A DNA stretch of 62,500 nucleotides, taken from Glandiceps talaboti. Lineage: Eukaryota > Hemichordata > Enteropneusta > Spengelidae. Numbering within the stretch: the first letter of the stretch is position 1; every line of letters begins with the position of its first letter. The stretch lies in NCBI RefSeq assembly GCF_964340395.1, contig NC_135555.1:16471246-16533745 (forward strand), in the 5' to 3' direction. The translations under genes were made by a program, and so were the position numbers. This document shows positions 35,752-49,772 of the stretch, piece by piece. The notes below the pieces were generated by a model. The model was given only the letters and a program-made list of their open reading frames with translations, ran no database searches and was not told the origin of the DNA.

Positions 35752-35812
35752 GGCCATAGGGGCGTGTAGTATTTCTTAGATTGTTGTTTTCCTTGTCTAC
35801 ATACTAAATATA
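35752..35812 (+). repeat. Dispersed repeat family 4, partial copy 1
   Basis: TAGGGGCGTGTAGTATTTC, CTTAGATTGTTGTTTTCCTT and CTACATACTAAATATA match the first half of the other two copies; the rest is missing or unrecognisable. Confidence 0.35.
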
Positions 35813-36469
35813 ACAACCTTTTGACTATATATTCCTACCTGTAAGGAAAAAACAGAAGGGGGGGGGGGACATCAAGTATCGATCCTGTATAGTATAAACT
35901 CCTCTGTACGTCTTGCTATTTTGAGTAATCAGCTCTTTGCCGATTGGCTGTTCGAAACTGCGCCAATGTAAAGACGGCCCCTGGAAACAATCACTACTTT
36001 ATGGGTCACCAAAAGTGATGAAATCCACTATACATAGATTGACATTTTAACACAATAAAAATGCAGCTGCATTGGAAATCGTACAAGTAGCTATAGACTC
36101 ACCAGGAAGCTGTCGAGAACTTTTGGTGATCCATGGGTTTAGTGATGGGACGCGTTTCTGATTTTGAAATACAGCGGTCGTCTGACGTTATGAGCCAACA
36201 CCTCTTTCTCAGACAATCAGCAGTGAACATTTGACGTACGGTTACATCACTTGACTTGCCTTTGACATATAGATGATTTTATACAGCACTCGCTCATTGT
36301 AAAAGGTTCATTTTTCTTGTTACAAAAGCATTTTTTGCCCCCAGTGATAGTGTATAACTTTACTTGGTACCTATTCTTTATGCAGGTATGTTTTTGTTGA
36401 GCAAATGTGCATGTTTAGTTCATATTTGAAAGGTTAACGAAAGAAGATGTCCCCGATGTCCATCCTTTA

Positions 36470-36580
36470 ATATTTCTACTAGTATAAACATTTGTAGCAG
36501 CAGGATTCGAACGATGTTTTCCTAAGAAAACGGCAATCCAGGGCGGCAATCTAAGCAATAATACGTGCCCCTGTGGATAC
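36470..36580 (-). repeat. Dispersed repeat family 4, copy 2 (possible tRNA-derived SINE)
   Basis: Read on the minus strand: CAGGGGCACGTATTATTGC, TTAGATTGCCG, GTTTTCTTAGGAAAAC, CGTTCGAATCC, TGCTACAAATGTTT. CGTTCGAATCC fits the RNA polymerase III B box at 10 of 11 positions. TTGCTTAGATTG resembles an A box 46 bp upstream, close to tRNA spacing. The same blocks appear on the + strand at 37588-37705. No intact tRNA fold is visible, so SINE origin is tentative. Confidence 0.45.
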
Positions 36581-37061
36581 GGCAATGCTCTCAGCACTGG
36601 ACGGAATGGTTATGGGCACGGAATCATATGAACAGTGATGAGACTCAAGAGCGCCCACTACGGCCAAACTTTCAGTAATTTGCACTCTGATTGAACGCTA
36701 ATGTAGTGAGTGAATTTCTTGGCTTACCTCTATTTCCTTCGTTTATTGTCGGTTGTTTTCGATTTTGTGATGACCGTCTTCCTAAGGAGGGTGAACAAGA
36801 CAAAAACGTAAAACAACGGGAACGTAATTTACAAAGGATAATATTCAAGCTGACAAGCAATACACTGTGTGACAAAGGTTATGCTAATAGTGAATAAATA
36901 GCCATCCTTTATATTCGAATTTAATCACATAATTGTTAGCTTCCCTGCAGATATACCTGCCTAGTACATAATGCAATGATGCAAATAAGAAAATAAGAAA
37001 TTTCGTGTTCGTTAAATTCTTCTTGTAGTACTACCCGTAATTTAAGTATCTCCTGTTTCAT

Positions 37062-37276
37062 AAAAAAAAAGTTGGTTGGTTCCGGTTACCCGACCCACCC
37101 AATTTTTTCATTGCCGGTCCTAAACTTTTTCGTACATATTCGAGAAAAACAATAATAAATTCGCGAAAATTGTGAAGTCTCGAGAGAAATAGTGGATGCG
37201 GAAACTGACATCAACTCAAAAAGACAATATAGAGATGTTCTTCCAATCTGCAGTGGCTGTACATCTGATAGGAAGA
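37062..37276 (+). repeat. Dispersed ~205-bp repeat family 1, copy 3
   Basis: A run of A, then GGTTGGTTCCGGTTACCCGA, then ATATTCGAGAAAAACAATAA, ending GGCTGTACATCTGATAGGAA. Open frames read across it are incidental. Confidence 0.75.
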
Positions 37277-37587
37277 AATTAATAACACCATGGAAGACAA
37301 CGGAAAAGATAACTATTACATTAGAGTAACTACACAATTTTTTCAGGCCTAGTAATAAATATTTTACAAAATATTATTACACGTACTCCGGTTTCACTTG
37401 TCCATGTGTAACATAACAGATATAGAGGAACTGACGAAGATGTCCACTTCCAACCTTCCGTCATAAACAACTCATATTATAATGTGCTTGCAATGCTATA
37501 CGTGATTTGATTGGACAACAAGCTACATTTAGCCATGTATTTCCCCCCCCCCCTCCTCTTTACATGCCCTATAAAGTAGGTTAATGC

Positions 37588-37705
37588 ACAGGGACACGTA
37601 TCACTGCTTAGATTGTTGTTTTCCTAAGGAAAATGTCACACGAATCCTGCGACTACAAATGTTTCAATATACACTCTATACTAGTGTTAATAGTAGAGGG
37701 AAAGT
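37588..37705 (+). repeat. Dispersed repeat family 4, copy 3
   Basis: CAGGGACACGTATCACTGC, TTAGATTGTTG, TTTTCCTAAGGAAAA, CGAATCCTGC, CTACAAATGTTT, in the same order as the minus-strand copy at 36470-36580 but lacking about 13 bp between the first blocks. The B-box-like site is degraded (ACACGAATCC). Confidence 0.45.
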
Positions 37706-38991
37706 AGTCTGTAATGTACGCCATGATGGGGCGCCCTTGCACATATTGGTCAGCCCTTCTCGACTGTACTTCACTTTCCTGAGTAGAGCCCCTTGCTAGG
37801 TTCATCGAACCCCAATTTCTTTTACAAGAAAAGACAAATAGTGAAGGTGTTTTATTGATCCAAAATCCAAAATAAATACCCATTCCTCATTCACAATACA
37901 ACTTTAAGTAAAATAGTATAGTTCATTTCATTTCAGTGAATAGTGAGACCAAATGATAAGAATCTGTTCTTTTGATGAAACTAAAGAATAAAATGTCTTA
38001 ATCAAGGGACCTGACACCGGATACAGAAATGTATATATATATATACACAGGTTTGTGTCTACGGACACGCTACATTAGAAAATTAGGAGGTGTTGAATGA
38101 GTTTATGTCCTATCCTGCATACCATACATATTATGCGTCATACTATGCCCATTACACGTGTGTCAACGTTAGGGGCGCTGTTGCAAACACCGAACCAGTA
38201 CAAGACTATATTTTGCGACGTGTCCAGGTATTTTCCAGCCCTCCATTCTAAAAGTATAGTTCGCCGCATCGACAATCTATGTAACACTGAGACCTTATGG
38301 CGGGATCAGTTGGTTTAGAATTTGAACTTCAAGACCAACAATTGGAAACCAAGAACAATTCACTGTAAAGTTTGCACGTTCAAAACTTTGGAAGCACACT
38401 TATCAAACGAAAATGCAAACCATATCTACAATCTTCCAGTTAGTTTCGTCTCCAGGAGACAACTCGCCACTTCTTTTTATTTGCTTTCATGTGTGTGTTA
38501 ACATTTCTGTCATCTTGATTGTATCCGTGTTTTGTATTAAAATGAGTGTTTTGGAGTAAATTTTGGAAGCCTTGATATTGTATTTCATCTAAATCTGAAA
38601 ATATTTTTTTAGGGGGTTTGGACTTTATTGGCTGCTATGCAACTACCATTTGTACACTTTCTCTTATATATTCAGATTTCTGGGAATAAAAATGAATATT
38701 ATATTGATTAACGTGTGCTAAGAAACCTAGCTTTAAAATAAACCTGAGATTCAACTTTAATAGTTTTTACCCCTAGCCCCTGGTTCACAACACAATATTC
38801 AACAGATTTTAACAGCTTTTATATTACATTTAGGCCAGTTTGACTCTCTGTATGGACGTCTAGACAGCTTATATGCCTGTATTGTATTGCTGCTGAAACT
38901 CGACCCAAACAAAGGCAATAAATCAGTATTTGCGTCGATCACTCTATAAAAAATGCTAAATCACCGAACGCCATCTAGGTTTCAAATCTAA

Positions 38992-39685
38992 ATGGAAACT
39001 CTACTAATAAAGTTGTCCTCCCATCAAAGCAAATTGAAGGAGGCGTACAAACATGGGGAGAAAGAAATATTGCTGTCATTATCCAATAGAAGTGTCCTAT
39101 TTAGCGATATCAGCGGTTTTCTGTCTCAAAAGAGTACGCTTAACGAGGTTTTTAAACCTTCGTTCGAGGTCGCTCACTTAAAGGTTGTTGACCTCGAGTT
39201 TTATAAATGTAAAAAATTGAACAATATATTAATCACCCCCGGGAATACTACCGTTAACTTTACCGCTCTCCAGGCTCAGAACCAACGACAACATAAAAAC
39301 GTGGAAAAGAAAACCGAAACTTTTACTATATACTACAAATACTATTATGGTGCGTTTGTTGTCTGATACCGACAAAATGCGCGGGAACCTATCCACAGCT
39401 GTATCAACAGTTTCCGTGGTAACATGCTTTTTCAGCTTTATCGATGTTATTATTTTTATTTGCCTTCTGAAAAAAAAACCCAGTGTCAGTTATTTGAGCG
39501 CAGCCTATAACTCTTCTAATATCATACTTCTAAGGCACGTTCCCGCCAAAAATAAACGCAACAGAATTTTTTTGAAAAGATGTAAATTTTGGGCGAATTT
39601 CACATTTGTTTTAGACTTGGGACCCCAAAAATATCATATGCAATATATTCATATAAAAATGTTGCTTAATAAAAACATAACTTAA
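38992..39685 (+). other. Two overlapping unassigned open frames
   Basis: An ATG frame at 38992-39366 (124 codons) is followed by a second at 39347-39685 (112 codons) overlapping it by 20 bp in another frame. Neither contains low-complexity sequence or a domain I recognise. The second has a hydrophobic segment (TVSVVTCFFSFIDVIIFICLL) that could span a membrane. Frames of this length are expected by chance in this much AT-rich DNA, so I do not call a gene; this is only the least unlikely non-repeat candidate in the 3' flank. Confidence 0.12.
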
Positions 39686-41413
39686 AAGAAAACAGACGCT
39701 TTACAATGTCATGCGTTTTCCGAGTAGTTTGCATAGAAAGGAGGGAGTCGCAGCCTATGGCACATACTACATTTGTAGTATATAGGAATATCAGCCTTAT
39801 TTTTTCACGATCAGGATGGCCAAGGGTATGTGTGTATGTGGAAGGGGGGGGGGGCCTTTATTATGTATTTTCATAAATTATTCATATGACTTAATCATAA
39901 ACTCTGTATTTCCGACAATCACAAATACGATTGTAAAATAGGACAAATCAATTTTGGTATCATTTTTATCTAATATAGTATAATTGTATTATTTTTTTCT
40001 TCTATTGTCTTATATGATATAATTTAAAATCAAGAAAATATACTACATTAGTTTCAGAAGCAAACTTTAGTTCCAGAAGTCTCTTTCGTTTTCAGATGGT
40101 AGTATATCTCCACAAACAGTCTAAATTGCAACCATTCAAATACTCACTGAAGCGTTCAACTCATTACCCCCATCCCCACCCGACCCCCCCCCCCACCCGC
40201 GCCAATAAATTTAATGACATCAGTTTGGAAACAACCCCTTTACAACCTGGAGGTCGATATATGACCATCAAGGTACGGGTCCCACATTAACCCCCCCCCT
40301 TTCTAGTTACAATGAGCTACCCCTAACATGTTGACAGACGGAAATCCTACTATATCTGTGACAACACATATCAGTAGGTGTTTTCCATCACACAAACATT
40401 GACGGTCGTTAGATTACAAACATCGATAATTGCCATGAAATGATGTGTAGAATGTTTTTTATTAAAGTGTACTCGGAACATTGTTTGTCAGTCACACGAT
40501 GCCCCCCCCCCTCCCAACCCCAACTCACCTTGGCGGTACACATGTCTTTGCTCAGATGTATAGATATTTGATGAAGGATATGGCGGCCGTCACGGTCAAA
40601 GTAAATGTCACTGTACATAATAAATATATATTACTTAACGTATTATCAAAGAATTTGCCGCTAAATCAAAGTTTATGACATATTCTGCATATTCATCATT
40701 CGTAAACTCCGCTAAGAATATTACGTCATCACGTATTTCAATGACAAATGTTTGTAATTTGCGTTTCCCCGCGTTGTCATAATTTATTTAACTTGAAAAA
40801 TTCAGATCAAGAGAAAAAAATGGAAAGTTATCTTTTAAAGCTTTCGGGGTTTCCCCGGTCCCCCCCCCCCCCATATTTAGTCAGCGGTGATATGAGTTTA
40901 ATAATAGCAAATGCTATTTTCATTTCAATTTTTGCGAGATTTGCTCCTATCGTTTGCAAATAAATTTAGTCAGACGTTGTCAGTTAGATTGGCGCGCGTA
41001 CGGGATGAATTCTTGTAAGTGTGTTTTATTTACCAAATTGCTACAAGGTATGTCCGAGAAACAGACCAATTTTGAAAGCGCTTCAGAACGCGATAATTAC
41101 ATTGAACATTTCTCGATGAGATGAACAATGTTTGGAAAACGTTACGTTGTTTATTAAAGTCGCGGTTCAGATCGTTAATAACATCTATCAACATAAAGAG
41201 GCGCCATTGCTGTCTCGGGCTGCTGGAGGGGATATCCCGAGGCCGTATTATTCCCGCGCTAAGTAGAAATCGAAAATAAACATTTCCACGACAACGCCGC
41301 AATGAAGGATAAAGCTGGGTTAAGACATGTAAATGAAATTACAATGACAACTATATTCATCGAACCGAGGTGTCGATCATTTGGAAGGTCAACCCAACCC
41401 AACCCCACCCCTC

Positions 41414-41485
41414 ACATACATACATACATACATACATACATACATACATACATACATACATACATACATACATACATACATACAT

Positions 41486-41536
<51 letters not shown>

Positions 41537-41607
41537 TACATACATACATACATACATACATACATACATACATACATACATACATACATACATACATACA
41601 CACACAT
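41414..41607. repeat. Microsatellite (CATA)n-(CAGA)n-(CATA)n
   Basis: (CAGA)n at 41487-41535 is nested symmetrically in (CATA)n; all three blocks share one 4-bp phase, as expected if CAGA arose by mutation and spread inside the array. Confidence 0.95.
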
Positions 41608-43059
41608 GTTCGTAGGAAAGGCAACACGGTGTATCAAAGTGTATCATCAGATCTTACTGTTGCTACGGTCGATAAAATACAGCAGGGGAGACTAAACTGT
41701 GCAGAATCGACAGTCAGAATGGGTACAATTGTTGCTGTGTGCCTTGCCGAGAGAGTGCTGCAACTGTTACATATGTCTGTCTCTTGCAGTCAAGCCCCCC
41801 CCCCCATCTCCGCCCATGTATGGTATATTTCACAGGCAGTTTATGATGATGCATGTTTGTTTTGTCATTGTTTTTTCCTTGGTTATTAAACCACTCTCAA
41901 TAATTGTATTCGTCCATCCTGACTGTCGATTGTGCGGAGGTGAGTTTATACTGCTGTAGTGTAGTTTAGTTTCTGACGAAACAAAAATACCAAGAAACTT
42001 CCTCCAATTTTTTATTTTTTTAAAAAAAAATCTTCTTTTTAAACCTTTTTCAACTAAATATGAAAAAAATATTGGCCACTACAAATGCAATGGGGGACTT
42101 ACACTTTGGCTAATGAAGTGTTGGATTCTAAAGATTGTAACACTCCAGTAGCAATTGTGATAAACAATTGCCAAATGTACTTGAAGAAATATTGAGTACA
42201 CTTTTGGTATATCCAGACTTGTATTTTGGGTCGAGAAAATATCTCTGATCATGGCGTCGTTGTGGTGCTTGTAAGGATTATATCTGTCAACGACAGAATC
42301 GTCTCGAGTGGATATCAAAGCTTTTACCCGCAGTCGACCGAATCACTGCGAATTGTAAACATCCGCGCAATTACGGAAAAAAAAGTTAAACAAATACCAG
42401 TGCGAAATAAAGAACTGAACGACATCCGATATGTTATAGTAAATTTAGAAGTGTTGATAATCTGTTTATCTCATGTTTTGAATTTTTGTTTTGTTTTTCG
42501 AAAAAGTTTCTGGCACTGACAATTTCGACACTCCTTGATAAAGGGTATTTTGTGTGACCTGCATGTTGATTTCGAGCAAACACATGTCATGTTAACACAG
42601 AAGGGTGTCATTTTGAAAGTGCATGAAATAGAAGCGGATTTTCTCTCTCTCTCTCTTATCAGATTACGGCTTTCGATAGAATTGAGAATCGAATTACGAA
42701 TGATGGAGCACGTTAAATTGTAATCCAATTTTCACCATTCTTCCTAGTCCGTTTATGTGTGTGTCCATATAATAGACAATATATCAGAACACGATAGTTG
42801 GTTTGGTTTTATCCGTAGTCGTATATAGTCTTCCCGTACAGTCATACCAATTCCAGTACTACACTGCAGTATCTACACGATGTAGTCTAACTAAAAATTG
42901 CGCTCGTTTTATGGGACACTAGCTACAATGGGAACAATTCTTTGAAACTGGTTTTGTTGGATATAATAATTTATTCATAATATCATACACCCTGAACAGT
43001 ATTGAATCACACTTGTGTAAACTGTCTGTGTACCAGTGCACATACTACGGTGCAATACA

Positions 43060-43142
43060 TCTAATCAAATTGATTTTTGGGGCCGCACCCAAACAAAAAA
43101 TCATCACCCAATGAATCATAATTTCAACATATTACTATACTA
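43060..43142 (+). repeat. Dispersed repeat family 3, copy 2
   Basis: ATCAAATTGATTTTTGGGGC then CGCACCC, followed by a diverged tail ending ATTACTATAC, in the same order as copy 1. Confidence 0.45.
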
Positions 43143-43249
43143 CTTAGAGATAAAATAGACCTTCAAATTGACATGTATAATGTCTAATTATTGGTATTTT
43201 AACATGATCATATTATTAGTTGTCTGATCGAAGAAACAATACTCCAGTT

Positions 43250-43742
<493 letters not shown>

Positions 43743-45623
43743 ACGTTGTCGAACGATGTGTCTACTTTACCCAAGGCATGGTAATTTGTAAGGCGTCTAT
43801 AGAACCTATTGATGATGCGATGCATCGAAGACCGTCATCTGCCCATGGCACGTCACTTCCTTTGTGGTGTCCGACAAATCCAGATGCTTCAAAAGAAAGT
43901 ATAACTATAAAAAATATGTGTGTATGTGTATTTCTAACCTTGAATTGAATTTGGCTGATTAAACGCCGCTTAGCAGCTTTACGGGCAACAGACTGGTGAT
44001 TGGTCATAGACATCGGTCGCCACCGCGCCTATGTACATTTTACGGATACTTGCCATCGAGAAAAAGGATGACAGTTCGCGTGAAAGGTAACGATAGGTTT
44101 TATCAACCTTTCTCACTTGCCTAAAGTGCGATTCAATCAATAAATGAAATCTGACAGAGTTTAGTTGACATCTCAGTCATTTAGAAGTTCAGAATTGAGA
44201 AAATGTTGTTAACTTCGAAGCTACAAGTGGTGTGATTTTAATTGTAGACAGACGACAGACGGTGTCCATCCAGAACGAACATTCTGTGCGTAGTACTAGT
44301 TCCACAGGCCCATTTTTACGACAATGTAAATATTTTTTAAAACCCGGTTAATATTGCTTTGGAGATAAATGATTTCATAATTTGAACCAAAGCCCCAAAT
44401 AAAAAAATCCCAAAGACACGCTTTCCCTAGTCTAAGTACAGCGATGACTGTAACTCCAATATCCGTTGTCGTCACAGTCGGCGCCGTAAACAGACTACGC
44501 AGTCCGTAATCTATCGTCGTGAAACCACGGGTCACTCCGCGGCAACGGCACAACACAAACGAAATATATATACCCCTAGCTTGCGAGAACGTCCGTATAA
44601 ACCACACCCACAAGTAACAGTCGCTCGCTGTACCCTAACACGCATTTTTATTCATCACGAAATTTGAAGCTTGCAAATAACATAAAAGTTCCGACAAAGT
44701 CTTCTGGTAAAAATGAGAAACACACACTTTTAATTTTACAGTGAGACCGATAAATAGTCATTTATGAAATACGCCCTCCCTTATTTGATCGATTCAAGCA
44801 ATTAGTGACTTAGTTTAACGTTTTTAATCGCCCGACACTCATTTGCTTATTACTCCCATGTGAACAGGGTCAATAGACAGACGTTGTTAAATATTCATAT
44901 ACGTACATACTCTACCCGATACAAAGGTGACCGCCTTTACACAAACTACAGCCGTCGAAAGAAATGTGTTGTCATTTAACAGCGTGGCGATAGAATCGAC
45001 AAAAACTTTTATGGGGGTGTGTAACATTGGGTCATTTCAAGTTTTTACCATATACAGTGTACAGGCCTTTTTAGTTAGACAACAATCAAACATATATGTA
45101 AAATGTTTGTTATTATACTATGCACGAACCAGGTTCAACAAAATATACGGAATATGTACTCTGGTCGTTCTACTTCAGGACAACGCACCTCTATGTCATT
45201 TGTTCTGCTGTGTTCGAAATATTTGTCAAAACGCTCAAAATTGTCATTATTTCCCCCTTTTATATTCAATTACTGGCGATGGTATAATTACATTATTTTT
45301 CTTCCTTTACAGCAAATATTCGCGACATAAGGGTTGTCACAACTTGTCTAGGGGCTCGTAGTGACAAGGGCCCCTTAGGTCACTCGTGTTTTCCTTGGAT
45401 AATACCTTATTGTACATGGAATAACTAACAACTTTTTACTCTTCTTAGCTCCTTGTAATTTCATGAACTACGAGAAAACGGACTTCTTGGTCTATGATGT
45501 TTCACATTGTGTTGTTTTTTCAAGTAGGAAAACATGTTAAAGTTGTTTTACAGCTAAAATGACATAGGCTGTATATGTGACGTGACATTTAATATCATAT
45601 CATATTTTGTTCTGCTCTGTTGT

Positions 45624-45683
45624 GTTCTATTCTATTCTATTCTATTCTATTCTATTCTATTCTATTCTATTCTATTCTATTCT
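45624..45683. repeat. Pentanucleotide microsatellite (TTCTA)n
   Basis: Around eleven uninterrupted units, in a window otherwise dominated by di- and tetranucleotides. Confidence 0.95.
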
Positions 45684-46409
45684 AACGGTATCTTCTTTTT
45701 TTCGCTTCGTCTTTTTGTTTTTTTTTTCATTTCGCCTTACCTCGTGTCATATAACATTTACATAAAATTATTATATTCTAGGTATTGCTATAACTATATA
45801 TATACTGCCCCCCTAATAGATGTGATGTGATGTTACGCTATAAAGACAACACAACATCTCACATATATGGGTGGGGAGGGGGAGTAAAAACAAAAACCAA
45901 CGAGGCTTTTGAAATCAACACAATTATAATCAATAACTGTATTAAATAGAGCAGACACACTGTCTGTGAGTCTCTATATTCGATATAGGACTATAAAAAC
46001 CCCGGACACGCTGAGTTCAGATATAAATGAAAGTAATTTCCATTAATCCATCCAGCTAATGAAAATGAAATAATAATAAAAATCGGTTTGAGTTCCTGTG
46101 GGAGCGTTTTCACCGTCACACTACTATCATAAATATTCGTTATTATGGGACGTCTTTGAGATTGTCCAACAATTACAGACCCTGGCTATTATGCCATCAA
46201 TGTACATAATGGTTGATCCTTTTAAGATGACGATAAATCATTTTGATTACTATTTCGGCTTATTTTTTGTGTTTTATCATGTCGTCTGTGTCTCTTGTCT
46301 CTGTTCTCTTGATTATTAATATCCTATAGTTTCCGGTTCTGGTGAAATTATTTGCTTAATAATTTGGTTCTTATCTTCTTGTATTATAACTTGGTTTATG
46401 TCTGCACAG

Positions 46410-46437
46410 TGTATGTGTGTATGTATGTATGTATGTA

Positions 46438-46481
<44 letters not shown>

Positions 46482-46646
46482 TGTGTATGTGTGTCTAGAT
46501 GGATGGATGGCTAGATGGGTAGAGGGAGAGAGGATGGGAGGGGGTTGGTATGTAGGTATATGATTAGGTATGTCTGTCTGTCTGTCTGTCTGACTGAATT
46601 TATGTATGTATGTATGTATGTATGTATGTATGTATGTATGTATGTA

Positions 46647-46679
<33 letters not shown>

Positions 46680-46867
46680 ATGTATGTATGTATGTATGTA
46701 TGCATGCATGTATGTATGTATGTATGTATGTATGTATGTATGTATGTATGTATGTATGTATGTATGTACAATGTATGTATGTATGTATGTATGTATGTAT
46801 GTATGTATGTATGTATGTATGTGTGTGTGTGTATGTATGTATGTATGTATGTATGTATGTATGTATG

Positions 46868-46897
<30 letters not shown>
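46410..46897. repeat. Compound (GTAT)n/(GT)n microsatellite
   Basis: (GTAT)n and (GT)n at 46410-46494, a GGAT/GGAG-rich insert with (TCTG)n to 46590, then (GTAT)n with short GT and GCAT patches to 46897. Confidence 0.95.
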
Positions 46898-46898
<1 letters not shown>

Positions 46899-48133
46899 CA
46901 TCAAGCTATTGTATAGTGTGTATAATATTATATATATTGTGTTTTATTAAAATCTATAATTTTCATTAACACATTCAGCTATACATGTCTTATAGTGACC
47001 TCTCGTCTCTGTACAGTAGTACCCATATGGAAATAAAAACCACGTTGGAATTTGTCGCACGTCTCCAAATCCGCAATTGTTGCACTTTACTTTTTAAAAA
47101 AAACACGCACTTCACATAAGAGCCTTGAATAATAAAAACATCAAGTTGTAAAGATTGACATTGGACTAGACTTTGAAATCATTGAAAATCAGCACACGAC
47201 CCACACTAACAAAAACGGCGTAATTGTCGGCGGCAAACACTCAGTGTAATTTCCCAGAGCAGTGGTCCACTAGTTTGTCGGTACCTTTGTTGATTTCATC
47301 AAGACTGTTTGAACATTTAATTCGTCCAAATGCTTGACAATCATGATAAAGGGATGAATGTTGTCCCAAAGTTTCCAATCAGAAAGGTTAAATTAAGATC
47401 AATATTGGTAGAACGTGTGTACAAGGATGTCCGTTCATTTTGTGAAAATTGAAAAGGTACACAAGCATACGCATATACTCCGGGTCATGTTCATGTGAGC
47501 GTATTGTAACATTATCTTTACGATGCATTGCCAGCCATGCGTCTCCAAAATGATTATACTAAATTTATTAGATTTCGATCTAGCTGTCCAATTCAGCGAT
47601 ATGTCAGAGTAGATTCGCATAAAAGGGGGATACGGAATATACAATTAATCTTTACGAAATGCGTTTGCTTTACAGACCGGGTATCTGTGAACACTTTCAC
47701 GGTCATTAGTGTGTGGTGTATGTGAACGGGAAATGCCAACATTCGCGTGGTTAAAACACGTGTACGTATATGCAGCCGAATAGCACCTGTTTAAACATAA
47801 CGACTAAGGGGATATGAATGGACTTTTTAAAATCATGATTTATCCGCTGTACACAATTGTTGCTCTGTGTGTGTGTATGTTTTTCCTCCGTTCATTGAAC
47901 TCTACTTTTATCATTTTTGCTTACACATATAGTATCGTGTTTATTCACGATTCTCGAGTGAACTTCATACGACAATCAAACAAACCTATCACTACTCCCG
48001 GTCAATGTCATTTGTAGGTAATACTAGCGTTGTAACATTATTCAATTCCGTCAAATTTCTGCAACTTAACTCATCTTTGCTTTATCTACTATAAATACAC
48101 CGATGAATTCGACACAAATTGAATTTCTAACCG

Positions 48134-48336
<203 letters not shown>

Positions 48337-49292
48337 ATTTATTTATTTAGACAAACGTCATATATACAATGCGTACTTTTTGTGTCAACATTTTGTATAT
48401 TTTTCTGCTTTCATTCGACCTTTCTTCCTCCAGGATTCACCAGAAACAGAATCCTACGTTAAGTGCTAAAATGTCAATTTGGCCCCTACTCTTCTAAATG
48501 ACATTCCCGCTGCCAAGACAATGATTTCCTCAGCTGAGAGTCAAACAAATACTTTGACAGAAATATGTCAAACGCCAAGAACAAGACTAGATGGTAAGAT
48601 ATTTATCAGAGAACACACCAGTATAAGATATGGGTGGAAACAACTAAACTTCGAATGTCTTGATTGCAAGAATATGCCACACAAAAAAACTGTAGAACAT
48701 AAATGCGATATGTGGAAAGATATCCGCTGTGGTTTGATTCTAGATATCGCCGAGACATTCTTTTGATCTTTACGTCGGAATTTTGCCGCAAAAGAGTAAG
48801 AGTATGATACAGATCAATATCAAACTTGTTATCAGTCAAGATCGTTTTACGGCAATAAAGGAGAACAAGACGGTGTACGATAACATCTAAACCTTTGCAT
48901 TTTTTTCCTTGTAAACTTTAAATTTTTTATTGCATCCTTTTAGGCAGAGGTTGGTTGAGAGCGTGGCTGTTTTTACTAAGTATTAGTACCTGAAGAAAGA
49001 TTAAGCATTGTATGGGTGATGCTGATAAAAATGAACGAAGGTCGAGTAAATGCAATCTGATCGCCGCAAGCCAACTTGCAGGTTATAATTATAATAGCGT
49101 CAACTACCTATGACTTTGAGATATTGGCTATTAATTAGACACGATGGAGACTGTTTCAAGATGTGATTAGCTGGAATACCTGCAGACAATTAGATTGTAT
49201 GCTATCGTGAGATCAAGGAGATTATGAAAAAGGCTCATTCTGAAATGATAGGTTCGTGATATTTTTTAATGCAATCACGCCTAGAAAAATAT

Positions 49293-49772
<480 letters not shown>

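Larger units (their letters stand above)
32425..43249. other. Intergenic, no gene seen
   Basis: Apart from the repeats listed separately, this is AT-rich DNA with several poly-C and poly-G runs (for example about 39845-39854, 40183-40193, 40859-40872 and 41796-41806). Confidence 0.55.

Noticed and set aside
36470-36580. Functional tRNA gene on the minus strand
   Set aside because: A B-box-like site is present, but no acceptor stem or complete cloverleaf can be formed, and related segments lie nearby.
44927-45361. 144-codon plus-strand open frame
   Set aside because: The frame opens at a non-ATG codon, has no recognisable domain, and is of a length expected by chance in AT-rich DNA.
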